This document shows positions 21,963 to 34,658 of a stretch of 64,000 nt of DNA, in pieces. Under the pieces are notes generated by a model. It had not been told where the DNA came from. It did not search any database and was given only the letters and a program-made list of their open reading frames with translations. Source of the DNA: Stereocaulon alpinum. Its lineage: Eukaryota; Ascomycota; Lecanoromycetes; Lecanorales; Stereocaulaceae. Position 1 is the stretch's first letter; each line of letters begins with the position of its first letter. Made by a program: the position numbers and the translations under genes. The stretch is from assembly GCA_018257865.1 (NCBI GenBank), contig JAEUBA010000030.1:267674-331673 (forward strand). Reading direction: 5' to 3'.

Positions 21963-23213
21963 CTTACTAGTCGGCGGTCAGATGAGGTTGAGATAGGTAA
22001 CAAAGGTGGCTTTGGAAAAACTGAGATCTTCAGATGCTTGAAATATCTGAAGGGAGACAGTGAGTGAATGTAGATGGATGTGGAGGGTCAAGGTTGTCGG
22101 TGTTGTTCGGTTTGTTGTTGTGTTGGAGCTCATCTGGCATCCGCGAATTTTCCAGCAATGCGCCGAATATGCACTAGTTCTAGCTAGCGCCGCGCTAATA
22201 TCTTTCCGCGCAACGTGATCCACAATCAACCTCCTGCCCTTCATGTTCCTCCTCCTGCTCCTTCTCCCGCTCCTTAGCCGGATTCATGGAGAGAAGAGAT
22301 AGGGAGAGGACGAGGACGAGGCATACGTAGTACCCTAGAAGCACCTCGGCTTGGTTATTTACGCCAGGAGTTGAGAAGGGAGCCAGGAGCACCTTCGAGC
22401 AGAACCGCATGGCAGGAGGGAAACGAAACCACGAGAAGTCATACAAGCTCATGCAGTGATGTCTTATTTTAGCTCTTATTACAATGAGTAGTAAAGGCCA
22501 TAGAGCTATGGCCTTGTTGGGGAAATTCCCTCCGTACACAACCGCCTCCACCGACCTTGCGGACTGCAATGGCAAAAGCCCACCAATCACGTCTAGCCTT
22601 GCTGATTACGGTGCAACCACCACCTTCTTCACGCAAACATAAGCCCTCTGAAGACGTCCACACTAATCGCCCTGCGCAACCCTTAGTAACTGGTTGCGCG
22701 GTTGTAGCTGTTGCTTCAAGGAGCCGAAAGTGGGGTTTGCTGTCGTCACCATGCCTTCTCTAACTTGATTAATTGATGCGTACCTATGGCAGCTACAATT
22801 CCTTCCACCGAAAGTCAAACCTGGATTGAGACGTAGCGGCTAGACTTGGTGTTGTATCTGCCCAGGTAAGCTGAAAGGATACGGTAGCACATGCCGCAGG
22901 GCTGTCACACCGCATATTTTCAATGGTACTGAAATTTTAGATCATGTTTGAATATCCTAAAGGATGTACCACTTTACTCTTGCTGGCCAACAGGTGGTAG
23001 ATCGTGGGTAGGCCCCAGCTTTGAGATAGTTACAATGGGATACCAGAAAGATTCTCGAGAGATTGAACACGTATGATACAAGCTCTTGTCTGATTTGTAG
23101 TTGTACATTAAGTATGGTAGCTAGGATACAAAGCTAGTACCACAAGATACGCCTTTAACCATGCCATGCATGCGCTGAGAAGCATTATGAGTATCACAAA
23201 ACATCAGCAGAGA
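21963..23213. other. Intergenic, nothing firm
   Basis: About 1.25 kb holding the SR-protein promoter and NTO1 3' flank. A minus-strand frame ending near 22195 contains one hydrophobic segment (VCLVLVLSLSLL) followed by Glu/Lys, but it has no convincing start or homology. Confidence 0.35.
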
Positions 23214-26200
23214 TCAGCGAAAGCCACGCCATCTTCTTCGCTTTGCAGCTTTGCGCTTTTTCTCTGCCGCATCTGCTGCCTGCTGGTCTGAAACGCCGTT
23301 CGCCGCATCTTGGCCTACATCCATGTCATCCACGTCAACTAGACCTGAAAGTTCCTCCTCATCCATATCACTGAGGTCTTCGCTCATGCCCCGCACAAGC
23401 TCTCTTCCTGTCCATCGCTCCTCTTCGACCGTTGTGCCGATGGGGTCAAAAGGCTCCATGTACCAAGGGATACCACCATGTGACAATGGTTGAGAATCAC
23501 TTCCAGAACTCATAGGCGGCGTAGGTGGCTCTGAAGGCTGAATAGCGTTGCCTGCTTGAAGTGATACCAATCCGGCTCGAATACTGGGCCGATGATCGTC
23601 GCTGTTGACACCATTCGTTGCTGGCATAGACTCTGGCGTTGGCTGTTGGCGTTTACTCTTGGTCTTGCTTGACGGTGATTCCTTGTTATTCTGTTTTAGA
23701 TCTCCAGTGGGGAGGAGCTGTTGGGCCGCCTGGGTGCTATCAGGGTCTATTCCCATATCAGTAGCGCCGACTGTGCCATTCTCATGACTAATGGAGCCAG
23801 TCCCGTTCGTTAGAGTCTTCTGCTGTGTGGAATCGGCTTCGTCGGTGGTAGGATGAGTCCCGTTGATTGAATCGCGCCGAGAATGAACGCTCTTTTCGAG
23901 TAGTCCGTCGAGTCTTCGTAGCTCTTTCTCAAAAGGCCTCTGGAACAATTCGCTTTCCATTCGGAGCGCATCCTCCAAAGGACCTTTCACTGCTTTGACG
24001 ATTCTGTTAGCGAGCTTTTTCTTTTCCTTGTATTCGTGCGGAAAGTCTTTGATTAGGATCTCTCCGTTTGTCGCTGCATGGACTTCATTTATGTCGAGTG
24101 GAGCAGACGCGCCTAGAGCAGTATTGATCTCTTCCGCAAAATCCTCAGAGAAGCCAGCAACCGATGTGTAACAGCGGATGCTGAGACCATCTTCGAGCCT
24201 GGAGAAGCCCTCTCTAAACACGCCTCTGCCATCAAGCCTAATGTACTCAATTAGTTCAATATTGGATGGTTGATTGCTAAAGGCAACACTTACGTCTGAG
24301 CCTTTTCCAAGATTGGCCATAGGATTGGTGTGATTGGGAGATAAACCGTGTCAATGACATCTTTCAGCATTCTGGCGTCTTTGAGTTTATGATCCTCCCT
24401 CTCCTTGATCTTGGCGCACATTTCTCTCAGTTTCCCAACGTCTTGCAGCAGCTGCTCTGCGAAGTCGATCCGCCGTTGCAGGCGAACCCCGCCAGCTGCG
24501 CCCATGCCCACGAAGTTGCGCCGAGTAATCTCCATCGAGGTGAAAGTCTCCATTTGCAGCTGTAACCTCTTGAGTAAGGCTGCCCCTCTTCTTGACTCTC
24601 TCTTCAATGTCCAGTACTTGCATGCCTCGGCCGCGAATTCTTTTCTTTTTCGGACAGCGAATCGTTGAAGTGAGCTTTCGACAGAGTTGTAGACAGCTAG
24701 CGGGATGACTGGGGCTCCCGAGGGCAGCCTCCACACGACTTTTGGCGGCTCGTTACGTTTACGCTTGTTGGGATTGAGAGTGAGGGTAAGCTTCGGGTTC
24801 GAAGGTGGTTCCACAAGATCTGGGAGGGGAATATCTTGCGTTTGCGAAGGTCCCATAGACAGCGCCGACTGCTGGCTATCCGCCCAAAGTCTGCCGCGCA
24901 TAGTATACCGGTAATACTCCATAGCATCCAAGGTTGCATGATCCGTGTCGTGCTCCCTGCGCCACTCTGCAGGGACGTGCTTATCGCAGTACGCCTTGAG
25001 CACGCTCGCATCGATGCTAGCAGGCCCTCCATGGGTTGACTTCATCTTGAGAAAAAGCTTCGCTCTCCTCGCACAAGTAACATGAAATGCAATGTAACAA
25101 TTCTTGTTCCCACATTGAATACATGCACCCATCTTTTGGCGGCAGATATAGCATGTCAATTTCCATCTCGGCTTCGGAACCTTTTCAACGTCCATCACAG
25201 GCTCCATAAAGGTCGAATTCCCTATAGAGACCTCAGGGATCCAGATCGCGCATAGCAAATGAGCCCACCTGGACGAGTTGGTTTGCTTGAAGGCCCCATC
25301 TGTGTTAGGACAGAATATACACGTGGGGGTGCCACGACCGATGAGTTGGCATTTCCTACACAGCCATTGTCCTTCAGGTATGAAAGGCACTCCATAGCAC
25401 TCTTGATGTACTGCCAAATCACAACCGTCACAGAACACAATTGCATTTGTATTTTCACAGTCCCCATCATCGCAGATGGCGCATTTGCTGTCCTGCTCTT
25501 CTCCCAATGCTGCAATTTCGCCATTGACAGCCGCTGCAGAGCTCGACCTCGGACGGTGTGTCTGTGGAGGTTTGGGATTTGGTTTGGGGATCCTCTTTTC
25601 GAGGGCATGCCATTCTTTCTCGATTTTCGTCATTGTGATTTCGAAAATTGCGGGTTTGATGGCTTCGACTCCTTCTGCTTTTCTTTGGATGTTGTGATAA
25701 TCGAGCCAATGATTGTCCTGCTCGTCCATGTCATATTCAACTCGACCAACACCAACACTGCCAATTGCCGAGTTACTGTCGCCTTCACCCTTTCCACCTG
25801 TCGCCATGTCCAAATCCTCCTCAATGTTGCCTTCGGTTACACGAATCAACTTTCTTGGAGGCCGGATGTAGATCTCGCTCTCCTGATATCCAACATTTGC
25901 CATGGACCGGTCGACGTAGTTGACCTGCTCGGCACGATCTTGTTCGTATTTCATGAAAGGATTCAGAGCTCGAAAGGAAGGTTTTGGCAGGGTAAGTTTC
26001 TCGCGAGGGTTAAAGCCGGGAAGAGGCACGACCTTGGGTACTTCTGGTGTGCCTATACCCTTAAGCATAGAATCTGCGCGGCGGGGCGGTCGGCCGGGGC
26101 GTCTCCTCGGTGTGGAGTCAGCTGCTCCAGGAGTTGCAGAATCACGATCATGACGGTCCCCGTTGATCTGAGTTTCTCCATCCTCGCCGCGAAATGGACT

Positions 26201-26728
26201 ACCATTTCTATCATCGAAAGAAGAGGTTGGTGTGGGCTTTTTGATCCCATCAACCTCATCTGAAGGGAAGACCGGGAATAGCACCCCAATATCCAGATCT
26301 TGGTGAAATTCCTCCCAGCTTCTCTCTTCTCTCGGCTTGAAGCCATCCCCGTGTACCACAGCAGCCGCAGCGGCTGCGGCCGAGCTAAATCGAGGTCTGG
26401 TTGGGACTCGTTCCCGACGACTTTCTCGACGCGGGCGAGGAAATTCTACCGGCTGAACACCGTTGGCAGCATTTTCGCGTCCAACTCTACCCCGTGGGCC
26501 AACATAATTGTACCCTCCTGGCCCGGTCCCCCCAACTGGCACTTCCGTTCCATCATTCTCCACGTATCTACCACCACCCCCAGGACCTCCTGGGACGTAT
26601 TTGCGCTTCATCGATCTCGTTTCGGCTTGGGAAGGGCTTTCGGCTGAAGACAGGATCGAGTCTGATTTTCGAGCAGATCTGCGACGGGTGTTGAAGGGGC
26701 GGCGGGCAGAGGAAGACATGGGCGCCAT
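23214..26728 (-). CDS. NTO1: NuA3 histone acetyltransferase subunit Nto1 (PHD fingers)
   Basis: Two exons (26728-24294 and 24237-23214; 56-nt intron) give 1152 residues. The N-terminal 230 residues are basic and low-complexity, with an AT-hook-like RRRPGRPPRR. An Epl1-like region (FRALNPFMKYEQDRAEQVNY) follows at about 250-390. A PHD finger begins near residue 416 (CAICDDGDCENTN, FCDGCDLAVHQECYG). The extended PHD follows (CIFCPNTDGAFK, WAHLLCAIWIPEV, CGNKNCYIAFHVTCARRA). A helical region and an acidic, then basic C-terminus complete it. Nto1 scaffolds the Sas3 acetyltransferase and reads unmodified or methylated histone H3 tails, targeting H3K14 acetylation. Nuclear. It diverges from the small gene at 27.2 kb. 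Confidence 0.92.
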
Positions 26729-27248
26729 GGCTTCGCTGTGCGTACACGTTCGGCTCGCGTTGCGGCAGAGCTGACGTGATCATTTGCTAGTGAACGAGCT
26801 CAGTGGGCTGACGACAAGGGCGGGCCTTTCTTGAAAGAAGACATAAGCCCTAGAAGTTCTAGAAGCAATATGAAGATCAGGTCGATGCGCATTCACTGGT
26901 GGGATCGCTATCAAATGAGGCTCTTTGGCAGGGAGTGAGGTGACTGATGGTGGACTAAGATGATCGGCGTTTCGGCCCGCGATTTCACGCTTGGCACCAC
27001 GCTAAGGCTAGCTGCGATATCTGAGTTTTTGAAGCTCTCTTAGAGGAGGAATAAGGTTGAAGAGGAGCGGTATCAGAACATTTTGCTGGTGTTCATAGGT
27101 AGACTTGACCATCATCAACTACTTTCCAAACCCATGTACACTTGAAGATTTCAGAAGCCCACCAATCTGTAACCTAACCGAACCATCAAATGGTCCTACA
27201 GATAGAAATTTTGGGCTGAATCAGGGGGTCATCTAAGCAAACGTGAGA
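26729..27248. promoter_or_regulatory. Shared upstream region of NTO1 and a small conserved gene
   Basis: A 520-bp interval separating two divergent starts, so it must hold both promoters. No specific operator, TATA box or repeat could be assigned. Confidence 0.4.
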
Positions 27249-27655
27249 ATGTCGAACAACGTGTGGACCAACAGCGGCCAAGGACCAAGACAAGCTTCGG
27301 GCATTCAGCCTAACGCGACAGCTCAAGCGCCTGCCGCACCTGCGTTCAACGCGCAAGAAGTCAAAGAGCTTCTGAAGAATGGTAATCTATGACCAACGTT
27401 CTATCTACACCAAGCAGGGACTGATGTGCCCAAGCTTACAAATCCGGAAACCCATATCTACCTTATCACCCAGGTCCTGAGGCTGCCCACAGCACAAGAA
27501 GGCCAGCCAAACGTGCGTCCGCACCTCCGCCTAGTTGATCTTCCGAGCACTGACGCTTATCAGTAAGCAACATGGCTAACAACAAAGACTTCTTCCCTGA
27601 ACTACGGAACCAAGTCCTCGCAATGCGCCAGGGTGGTGGGCGCGCCGGTGGTTAA
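27249..27655 (+). CDS. Conserved small fungal protein, function unknown
   Basis: Three exons (27249-27381, 27435-27512, 27564-27655) give exactly 100 residues. The N-terminus is disordered (MSNNVWTNSGQGPRQASG), followed by an Ala/Pro stretch, a short helix AFNAQEVKELLKNG, a variable middle and a conserved-looking end SNMANNKDFFPELRNQVLAM followed by a Gly tail. I recall the combination of an AQEVKE helix and a final MANxxDFFxxLRxQV motif from other filamentous-fungal proteins annotated only as hypothetical; that is memory, not a search. No transmembrane segment or signal. The two short introns close in frame, which supports the model. Confidence 0.7.
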
Positions 27656-28762
27656 TGCGCTACCATAGTCCAAAGTCATAGCTCCTGAGTACAACGGAGT
27701 ATCTGTTGTGGGATTACCATCAACGATATGGTATGCCAACTAAATTGCCTTTCGATTCCATGCTGAAAAGGCAATCAGTGGTATCAGAGAACCATCGTCT
27801 GGACCTGAACGAACTACGTCCGTATGGACAGCAGTTTACCAGGAAAGGCGAACTGCATGTGTCGTATGCGATTAGCGAGATACCCCGGTTACATATGCAT
27901 CGTCGATGCGAGGTACGATTCAGGAACCTTCGGGGCCAGGCATACAGGTTATGTGCTCTGCTGTCTTTGCCAACTTAACTTCTCAATCCTTCACACTTCT
28001 CCTGTCTCCATTGCATTTTGAAGAAGAACAGCATTGTATGCCTGGCCTTATCCTCGTGGTTCTTTCGAATAGCACTCGGGTCCTGCCCTGGCTCGTCACA
28101 ACCCCGTTCGGTTTGCTTCCGCGTTGCAAATGTCCATTCTCATCTACAAGGTGTCCTTGAGAAGCCACCTGCTACTCGTCTATGGCGGAAGATTGCTGTA
28201 ATGATCGCTGTGATGGTGCTTTGGCTGCATGAACTTTTGTCGCAATCAACAGCTCGAAAGAGCAACGTCTACTAGCCCATACCTGGAAAGGAAGGTGTCA
28301 AGTTGCAAAACCGCGCTCTTCCGGGCTATTGGTTGGCGTTGGTCGAGGTTGTGAAGAGGCTTGCATAAATTCGTTATCCGACCACAGAAAAGTTACCCCG
28401 CTCTGTGATTGCAGCTCTCCCCAGCGCTTAGCCCTAATCCTTTGGTCTGATTTGCTACGTCCAACATACAGTTCCAATCCTTTGGCTGAGAGGAAAAGAT
28501 ATATAGACGGGCCGCTGGACCAACAATCCTTCTGCACCTACAGTCTCATTAATCGCTTTCCCTCAAGTTAACGCTTGCTTTATTTTTGCTATTTGCTTCG
28601 ATTGGCTGGTCCAATCATCTACTTCGCGCTCTCTAATTCATTAAGAAAGCATACCACCTTTCCAAGACAGTCCTGTTGATCAGGCTCCATCTTCACCGTC
28701 ACTTCATCAAGTCAATTCAGCATCAATCACCGTCTTTTCACAATCCAATCCATACCGCAGAC
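27656..28762. other. Intergenic, nothing recognised
   Basis: About 1.1 kb. The last 200 bp before the next gene are pyrimidine-rich with a TATATAGA near 28500, plausible promoter features. Open frames on both strands lack family features. Confidence 0.4.
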
Positions 28763-29137
28763 ATGCTTGCCCGCGCCGCCCGCCCTAAGCTTGCCCTCGC
28801 CGTCCCAACCCTGAACACCGTCTCCGCCGCTGCTGCCAAATCTCCTCTTCCACGCACACCGCTCTCACCTACGCCAATTAGCCCCACAGTCCGCAACACT
28901 CGCCTCAACCAGCGTGGTTTCTCTACCCTGCAACCACCAACGTTCGCATACAGCCAGTCGTCCAACACAAAGAGCATCCTCAAAAAAGGACAGGCCTCAA
29001 GCTCGTCGAGCAAGAAGTTATCCTTCAAGGAGGAACCATCTGTGCGATGCATCACACCGGTACCAGAAGACTACCACGGCACCTATATGAAGATGAGCAA
29101 GGATGAGCGCAGATGGGGTAAGGGAAGGGAACAGTAA
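28763..29137 (+). CDS. Small protein with conserved C-terminal motif, unknown function
   Basis: An intronless 124-residue frame from the ATG at 28763; a longer upstream extension starts with TTG and is not used. The N-terminus (MLARAARPKLALAVPTLNTV) is Ala/Arg-rich and lacks acidic residues, so mitochondrial import is possible. A Ser/Pro-rich middle follows, then SILKKGQASSSSSKKLSFKE and a C-terminal motif CITPVPEDYHGTYMKMSKDE ending in RRWG. KLSF resembles an RVxF-type protein phosphatase 1 docking site, a guess only. The C-terminal motif looks constrained compared with the rest. No family recognised. Confidence 0.6.
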   Translation: MLARAARPKLALAVPTLNTVSAAAAKSPLPRTPLSPTPISPTVRNTRLNQRGFSTLQPPTFAYSQSSNTKSILKKGQASSSSSKKLSFKEEPSVRCITPVPEDYHGTYMKMSKDERRWGKGREQ

Positions 29138-31288
29138 ATGGAGTGACTGAGCTGTCAACATCTAAGGCCGGCAACCACTCTGTCCGCTTGGGAAACCCAC
29201 CACAACGGAAGAGCACGACGTGACATGGGATGAGATGAGTTGACGATGATTGTAACGGACTGCATGAGATAGTTGGTTATGAAGCACAATTTTTCGCTTG
29301 CCAAATCGTGTAGCTTGTAATAGTGAATACCTTGCGCAGAACCCTGCCCACCATTGTCCCTCCAATTTTGCCTTCCCGCGACCCTGTGACCACTTGACAG
29401 ACTTGGAGGCCACCGTAGACACCAATAGCCTTCCACATTTGCGGATCGCTCCCGAAGTTTATGTATGCGGGCCAGTTGGCCTGATACCTATCTGACACTT
29501 CATAAGAAACAGAGCACCAGCATAATATGGAATACCGATTAAGAGGTTCTCCTGAAATTCGTGCGGCTGCTTAGCCACATCCGTGTGTTGATAGGTCAAG
29601 TCCAGGCAACTCAGCTGAAACCTCTGACAACTGTGCCAGAACCTGCAAAAAGTTGAGTACTCTGAACGGAGCGGCTGAAACGAGATCGAGGCCATGCTAT
29701 CGTGAGGAGGAATCCCATGCACTCCTTGGAGAATGAAGACTTGGCACAGGGGGATCATCGATCTGGAGCTTGACCAAGTCCGCACTCAACCAGCCCTAGA
29801 TTTAGCTTTAACTTCCGGCAGAGGGGTGGCCACGCGACGCCCGGGCAGAGGTAAAGCAACAAACCTAAGAATTGACGAACATGAAGGCGGTGCAAGATGT
29901 TGTACCTGCATAAGTGGGGAACTCATAACACAGAAAAGGAAAGGTGGCAGGGGCAGTGCCAGCGTTTCTGTTACTTGTCAGAAATATGTCACAGATTTGT
30001 GCAGGGGCGGAGTCAAAATCTGAAACATCAAGAGCTTTCGTGTCAGAATGGCTTCAGCAGACCAGGCAGAAGCCACGACATGATGCTATACGTTTTGAAA
30101 GGAGCGCGGCAGTCTGTTCTACTGCGCTGATTGCTGTATCTTTGGCTTACAGTCAGCCCTTGAGGCTAATGAGCTGGCCGGCAGAGTCGGGTCCCCTAGT
30201 TATTCATGACTGTAGCACTGCATCGTATAGTTTTTGAATCCGTAGCCAAAAGTCATAGCATCGGAGGTAAATACGATTATACGAGTTGCAAGGCCATCGT
30301 CTTTATACGTTCTTCCGTACGTCAGAGTTTTGTAACTAGACCTTATAGGAAGGTCTGCATCTGAAGAAGGCTCAAAGGCTCCGGAGATCGCTAAGAGGAC
30401 GGACCAACGTTTAGCGAAGGTCTGTCGATCTGCCTACCTTACTGTACAAACAATCGGCACTACAACTCCGACTGCCTGGATACTTCAGAGCATGATCGAG
30501 ATGCATACACAGTTCTCGATCTCTTTCACATCCTTTCACAGTCAGCTCATCAATTCTTGGGAAAACTAAACTATTGATGATTTGGTCTGTAATGCAGTCA
30601 AAGCCTCAATGGAAATGCTAAGAACACCCAATAATAGAAACGGACTATTCCCAGCTCAGCCTAACGTAGCCGCCGCGCTTGCTCGAACAATCTAAAAACA
30701 TACACGGAAGTCAGCACCTAGCAGATTGGCCTATGAGACGCTCTGTTCCCACGCCTGCTCTTGCAAACAAACCTCTCAGAGACCTCGACTATGTGGGCGC
30801 TTGGTTCCTGGTGCCCGGTAATACTATGTTTCATCTTTCTTAGAGTTTCCAAAATAAAACCATGCACGCTGGCGTCAACACCGGCCAAAACAGAGTTAAC
30901 GCAGGACTACTCTGACCCATTCCACGACCTTCATGCACACTGTTGGCGAGCAACGGATTATAAGGTCGCTTGCTTCGCCTCAATTGCATTCATGCTTTCC
31001 TCTTCAGAATGCAGGAGTAATCGTTAAGACATTACCATCCAGGCTTATTTTCTTCTAGGGGTACCTTGTTCCTTTCCTTACCAGTACTTTCTCTACTTAG
31101 CCTCCTCTGTTTACTCGTTACTTCTTTCCCCGTATGACTCTGCATTGCAAGCCATCTCTTCCTTCCTTACCAGTATAAAGCCGGGACCCCGCGCCTCCCT
31201 CTGATCTTTTCCTTCTCTGTATTTTCTGTCTGCTCCCTCCCGGCGAGGCTTTCTGAACCCAATCACCTTCTACCTTTTCTTCAATAAG
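29138..31288. other. Gene-poor 2.1 kb
   Basis: No firm gene. A minus-strand stretch at about 29330-29495 reads as a plausible exon with a donor site but joins to nothing (see findings). The last 200 bp before the Myb-like gene are strongly pyrimidine-rich, a common fungal promoter and leader feature. Confidence 0.35.
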
Positions 31289-32270
31289 ATGCCCAAGGCT
31301 CCCACTCGCTCCATCAATACTACTCACCGTATCACCCCATACCCAATTACTACAACGGCACCAATAGCACCGTCAACAATGGCACCCCAACCCCCATCAC
31401 CTGTCGCCTCTGGTAATGACCGTCACGCCTCCCAATCATGGCCGCCACAGAATGACCAGCTTCTAATGGATGCCCGTCATCGAGGTATGAATTGGCAACC
31501 TATTGCCACAAAATACTTTCCAGATAAGACCGCCAATGCATGTCGGAAACGACATGAACGCCTCATGGAGAAGCGTAGTGCCAACGAAAATTGGGAAGGC
31601 GTCAAGATGGAGACGCTCGCCAGAGCCTACGTCGACGTCCGCGAGCAAATGTGGAAGATCCTCGCAGATCGGGTAGGCGAGAGATGGCAAATTGTAGAAC
31701 AAAAAGTGAGTTCTCATTCCAAGATCCAAACTTTGAATATTCGATGGAGATTAATTCCCGTCTCAGTGCATGGAAAAGGGCCTGAAAACTCTCCAAACGG
31801 CCGGCCGAACCGCCACGCGCCGCGAACGAGCTAATCTGGGCAATGACCTAGACCCACACAATTCCGATATCACAGACAGCCGATACGCCACTCCTCGGCG
31901 ATCAGGATCCCACCAGGAAGGCGACGAACCCAGTTTCAACGACAGTGCTCTCGGGCACAGTGGCAATCACCCTTTCATTACAAATAGTAGACATGACGAC
32001 CAGCCTTATACACTCCCCTCTGCAACACCCTCTTATAGCTCTTCCGTCCGCTCGTACAGCACCCCAACCTCAACGGGGTATACACCCACCATCCCAAATG
32101 CACCGCAATTCGGATCACCGATGATGGCCCAGAGCCAGAGCCTCCCACCCTTCCAGCCACCGCAGCCAACGCTTCCGTCATTTTCGAGCGCGTTCGGTAT
32201 GCCAAGTATTAGCGCAGTAATGAGTTCGCATTCGCCTCAAAGAGGCGCGGCCGTTACCACGCATTGCTAG
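31289..32270 (+). CDS. Myb/SANT-like DNA-binding protein
   Basis: Two exons (31289-31705 and 31767-32270; 61-nt intron) give 306 residues. After a Thr/Pro-rich N-terminus, residues about 48-95 form a Myb-like helix-turn-helix: SQSWPPQNDQLLMDARHRGM then NWQPIATKYFPDKTANACRK and RHERLMEK, with the regularly spaced Trp and hydrophobic residues of the fold. A helical segment follows (ENWEGVKMETLARAYVDVRE) and then a helix crossing the intron (VEQKCMEKGLKTLQTAGR). The C-terminal half is disordered, rich in Ser, Pro, Thr and Gln. This architecture fits a fungal transcription regulator; targets unknown. The start is the first ATG after a pyrimidine-rich leader. Confidence 0.82.
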
Positions 32271-32609
32271 ACTCACCCATCTGTCATATTATTCCAGCAG
32301 GTATATTGCTACGGTAATTAGATTCTCCTTTGGTATTCTTTTTTTATTCATTATTTGGGCCTCCTTAAGTTAGGAATAATGTGACGATATATGCTGGGAT
32401 GAGACACCTCAACTGTACGATTATGATGGCACATGGGACAGGGCGGTGTACGATATGTATTTGCTATTTTTCCTCGTTGCTTTGTGGAGGAAAAGCCATA
32501 TCTTGTCTCGTCTTGTGATGGATTGGACATCTGTATAGTATGTAATGGTCTGAATTAATGCTTCAAACCACTTTCCACTTCCACGTCCTCATCTGCCTCT
32601 AGCGCCATA
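32271..32609. other. Convergent 3' flanks
   Basis: Between the 3' ends of the Myb-like gene and QRI7. T-rich runs near 32340 suit termination or polyadenylation; nothing else seen. Confidence 0.4.
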
Positions 32610-34212
32610 TCAATTTATTTTAACTCGATCATCATGTCCCTCTCGTCTCTTCCAACAATCCGCCCCAGGGATCCCCCCATCCTCCGCCAGAGGATCCAAA
32701 CTCCACTTCCTCAACGCCCTACACCCCAACCCACTCTCCCACCCACCCTCCCACATCTCCATCCCCGCCCACGCAATCATAGCCGCATTATCAGTACAAA
32801 GCTCGACAGGCGGAAACGAAAGGCCTATATGCGGAAACCCACGGGCCGTAAGGAAGGAGCGGAGTCTGCGGAACGGAGAGCGTGTGTGTGTAAGCGCCAA
32901 GGGTCCTGCTAATTCAGGTGGGGTGGGGGCGGTTGGTTGGCTTACACAGTTCTCAAATAGCCGTTGCTAGCGACGCCGCCGCTGACGACTAGGGTCTTGA
33001 CACCCTGACCTTGGCCGCTTTCTGAGAGGGTGGTGAGGGCCCAGCCGACTCGGCTGGCTAGGTGCTCGAAGGTTAGGCGGAAGGCTTCGCGCGCTAGGTC
33101 GATGCGCTCGGGGGTGCTCATGGTGGGGTTGTTGTCGCAGAGGTGTTTTATGGCGCTGCCGAGGCCGGAGAATGTGTATTGCATGGAGCGACTTTTGAGA
33201 CCGCTTCGGGTTTGTGCTAGGGGTGGGGAGAGGGCCCAGGTCCATTTTGTTTCTTTTCGCGCGATCTCTTCGCCTCGTGTGGTTGGCGCTGTGTAATTGT
33301 AGTCGTCAGAGCCGTTTGGGAAGGCGAATTTCTCGAGTAGACGGCCGTACATTATTTCGCTTGTTGCGTTTGTGATATCAGAAGGGAGGACTAGGCGTGC
33401 GATTTTGTCAATGCAGTCGCCAATTGCGATGTCGGTTGTTGTTGCGAGGATGGAGTGGGTTGTTAAGGACGCGGAGTCCAGGAGAAGTGTGTGGCCGCCC
33501 GAGACGAGGAGAGAGAGGAAGGGGAAGGCGGGTTGAGGTTCGTAGGCTAGATTTGTATTGTCGACGCGGTCGTTGAGAGCGGAGACGAGACGCGGTGTCA
33601 ACGCATGAGCCTGCATATGGTTCACCCCGACGAGAGGGACCTGCCATGCGACTGCTAGACCTTTGGCTGTGTCGAGACCTGTGGTAAGGCTAGAGCGCAT
33701 ACCGGGGCCGCGAGTTACCGATACGAAGTCTGGCTTCTGCTTTTCGATGGCTGGGCGGCCGGGAGCGTGGAGCGTGATTGTTGAGCCAGGTGTTGGAGAA
33801 ACGTCGCCATTGTTGCTGTGGACATTAGGGAGGCTATGGAGAGCTTTGACGACAAGAGTGGCTAGGTTCTCTTGATGAGATGCAAGCGCCACGATTGGAT
33901 GCACGCCGCCATGCGCACTGTTGTTCGCGGTGATCTTCTTGTGGAAGTGGAGATGGCAGGTGGAGGGGAAGGAGTAGGATGATCTATTGGAAGGGCGGTG
34001 ATGGTCGCGCTTTTCTAGAATAGCTACCGAAGTATCATCGCTAGGAAGACGAACGTCAGCTGGAAGCATCAGATCCTCGGTGGGGCAGAATCGTACCAAG
34101 ATGTTTCAATCGCAAGTGTCAAGATCTGGCGTCGGCGGCTCTGCACTAGAAGCAGAGTTCCCGCATAGGCGGTTCCGGTAAGCCGAAGATATCTTGCCCC
34201 CAGTACCAGCAT
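32610..34212 (-). CDS. QRI7: Mitochondrial tRNA N6-adenosine threonylcarbamoyltransferase Qri7
   Basis: Three exons (34212-34097, 34040-32946, 32865-32610) give 488 residues. The ATG at 34212 follows an in-frame stop and begins an Arg-rich, non-acidic leader (MLVLGARYLRLTGTAYAG) suited to mitochondrial import. Family hallmarks follow: LTLAIETSCDDTSVAIL across the first splice, the metal-binding VNHMQAHAL (two His), LVSGGHTLL, and the final metal ligand Asp in CTDNAAMIAW. The enzyme transfers threonylcarbamoyl to A37 of ANN-decoding tRNAs. The mitochondrial type is longer here than in yeast because of Ser/Pro and Asn-rich insertions. It diverges from AGC1, another mitochondrial protein. Confidence 0.92.
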
Positions 34213-34658
34213 TCAACCTCCAAATTCAGCTGTCACACTCAGAAGCAGGCATTGATCACAAACGGCTTTTATGTCTACAAGAAGCCCTGAAGGAAGGGCC
34301 AAAGGGTCGGATCCCGGCGCCGAGATGGCGTACAGCGGAACTCAACCGCTATCAAATTTCGATTTCCGTGGCCCAATAAAGTAATTTGGCCTACCAGCTC
34401 CTGTGGCTTCAAGCTTCCAGCTCCAACGCGATACCGAGCACAGGGTGATTCATATCCTCATACGACCATCATCATGGAATCCGCTTCAGAACCTTTCCGA
34501 GGAGAACATTTAGAGGCTTGAGAGGATCTCGCATTCCCTCTTCTGCGCCTTTTTTGGGCCCCCGTCCGGCGCCTTTTTTATTAAGCGTCGAAGAGCTTGC
34601 CAACGGCCGACCAACGAGCTGAAGAAGATTTTCGTTTGTCAGAAGACACCCTGACACC
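34213..34658. promoter_or_regulatory. Bidirectional upstream region QRI7/AGC1
   Basis: A 446-bp gap between two divergent starts, both encoding mitochondrial proteins. It contains GC-rich runs near 34560 and a GGTCGGATCCCGGCGCC segment. No known binding site can be assigned by eye. Confidence 0.4.

Noticed and set aside
25259..26263. 334-codon plus-strand open frame
   Set aside because: It lies antisense to the NTO1 coding exon, shows no motif and is explained by the codon bias of the real gene.
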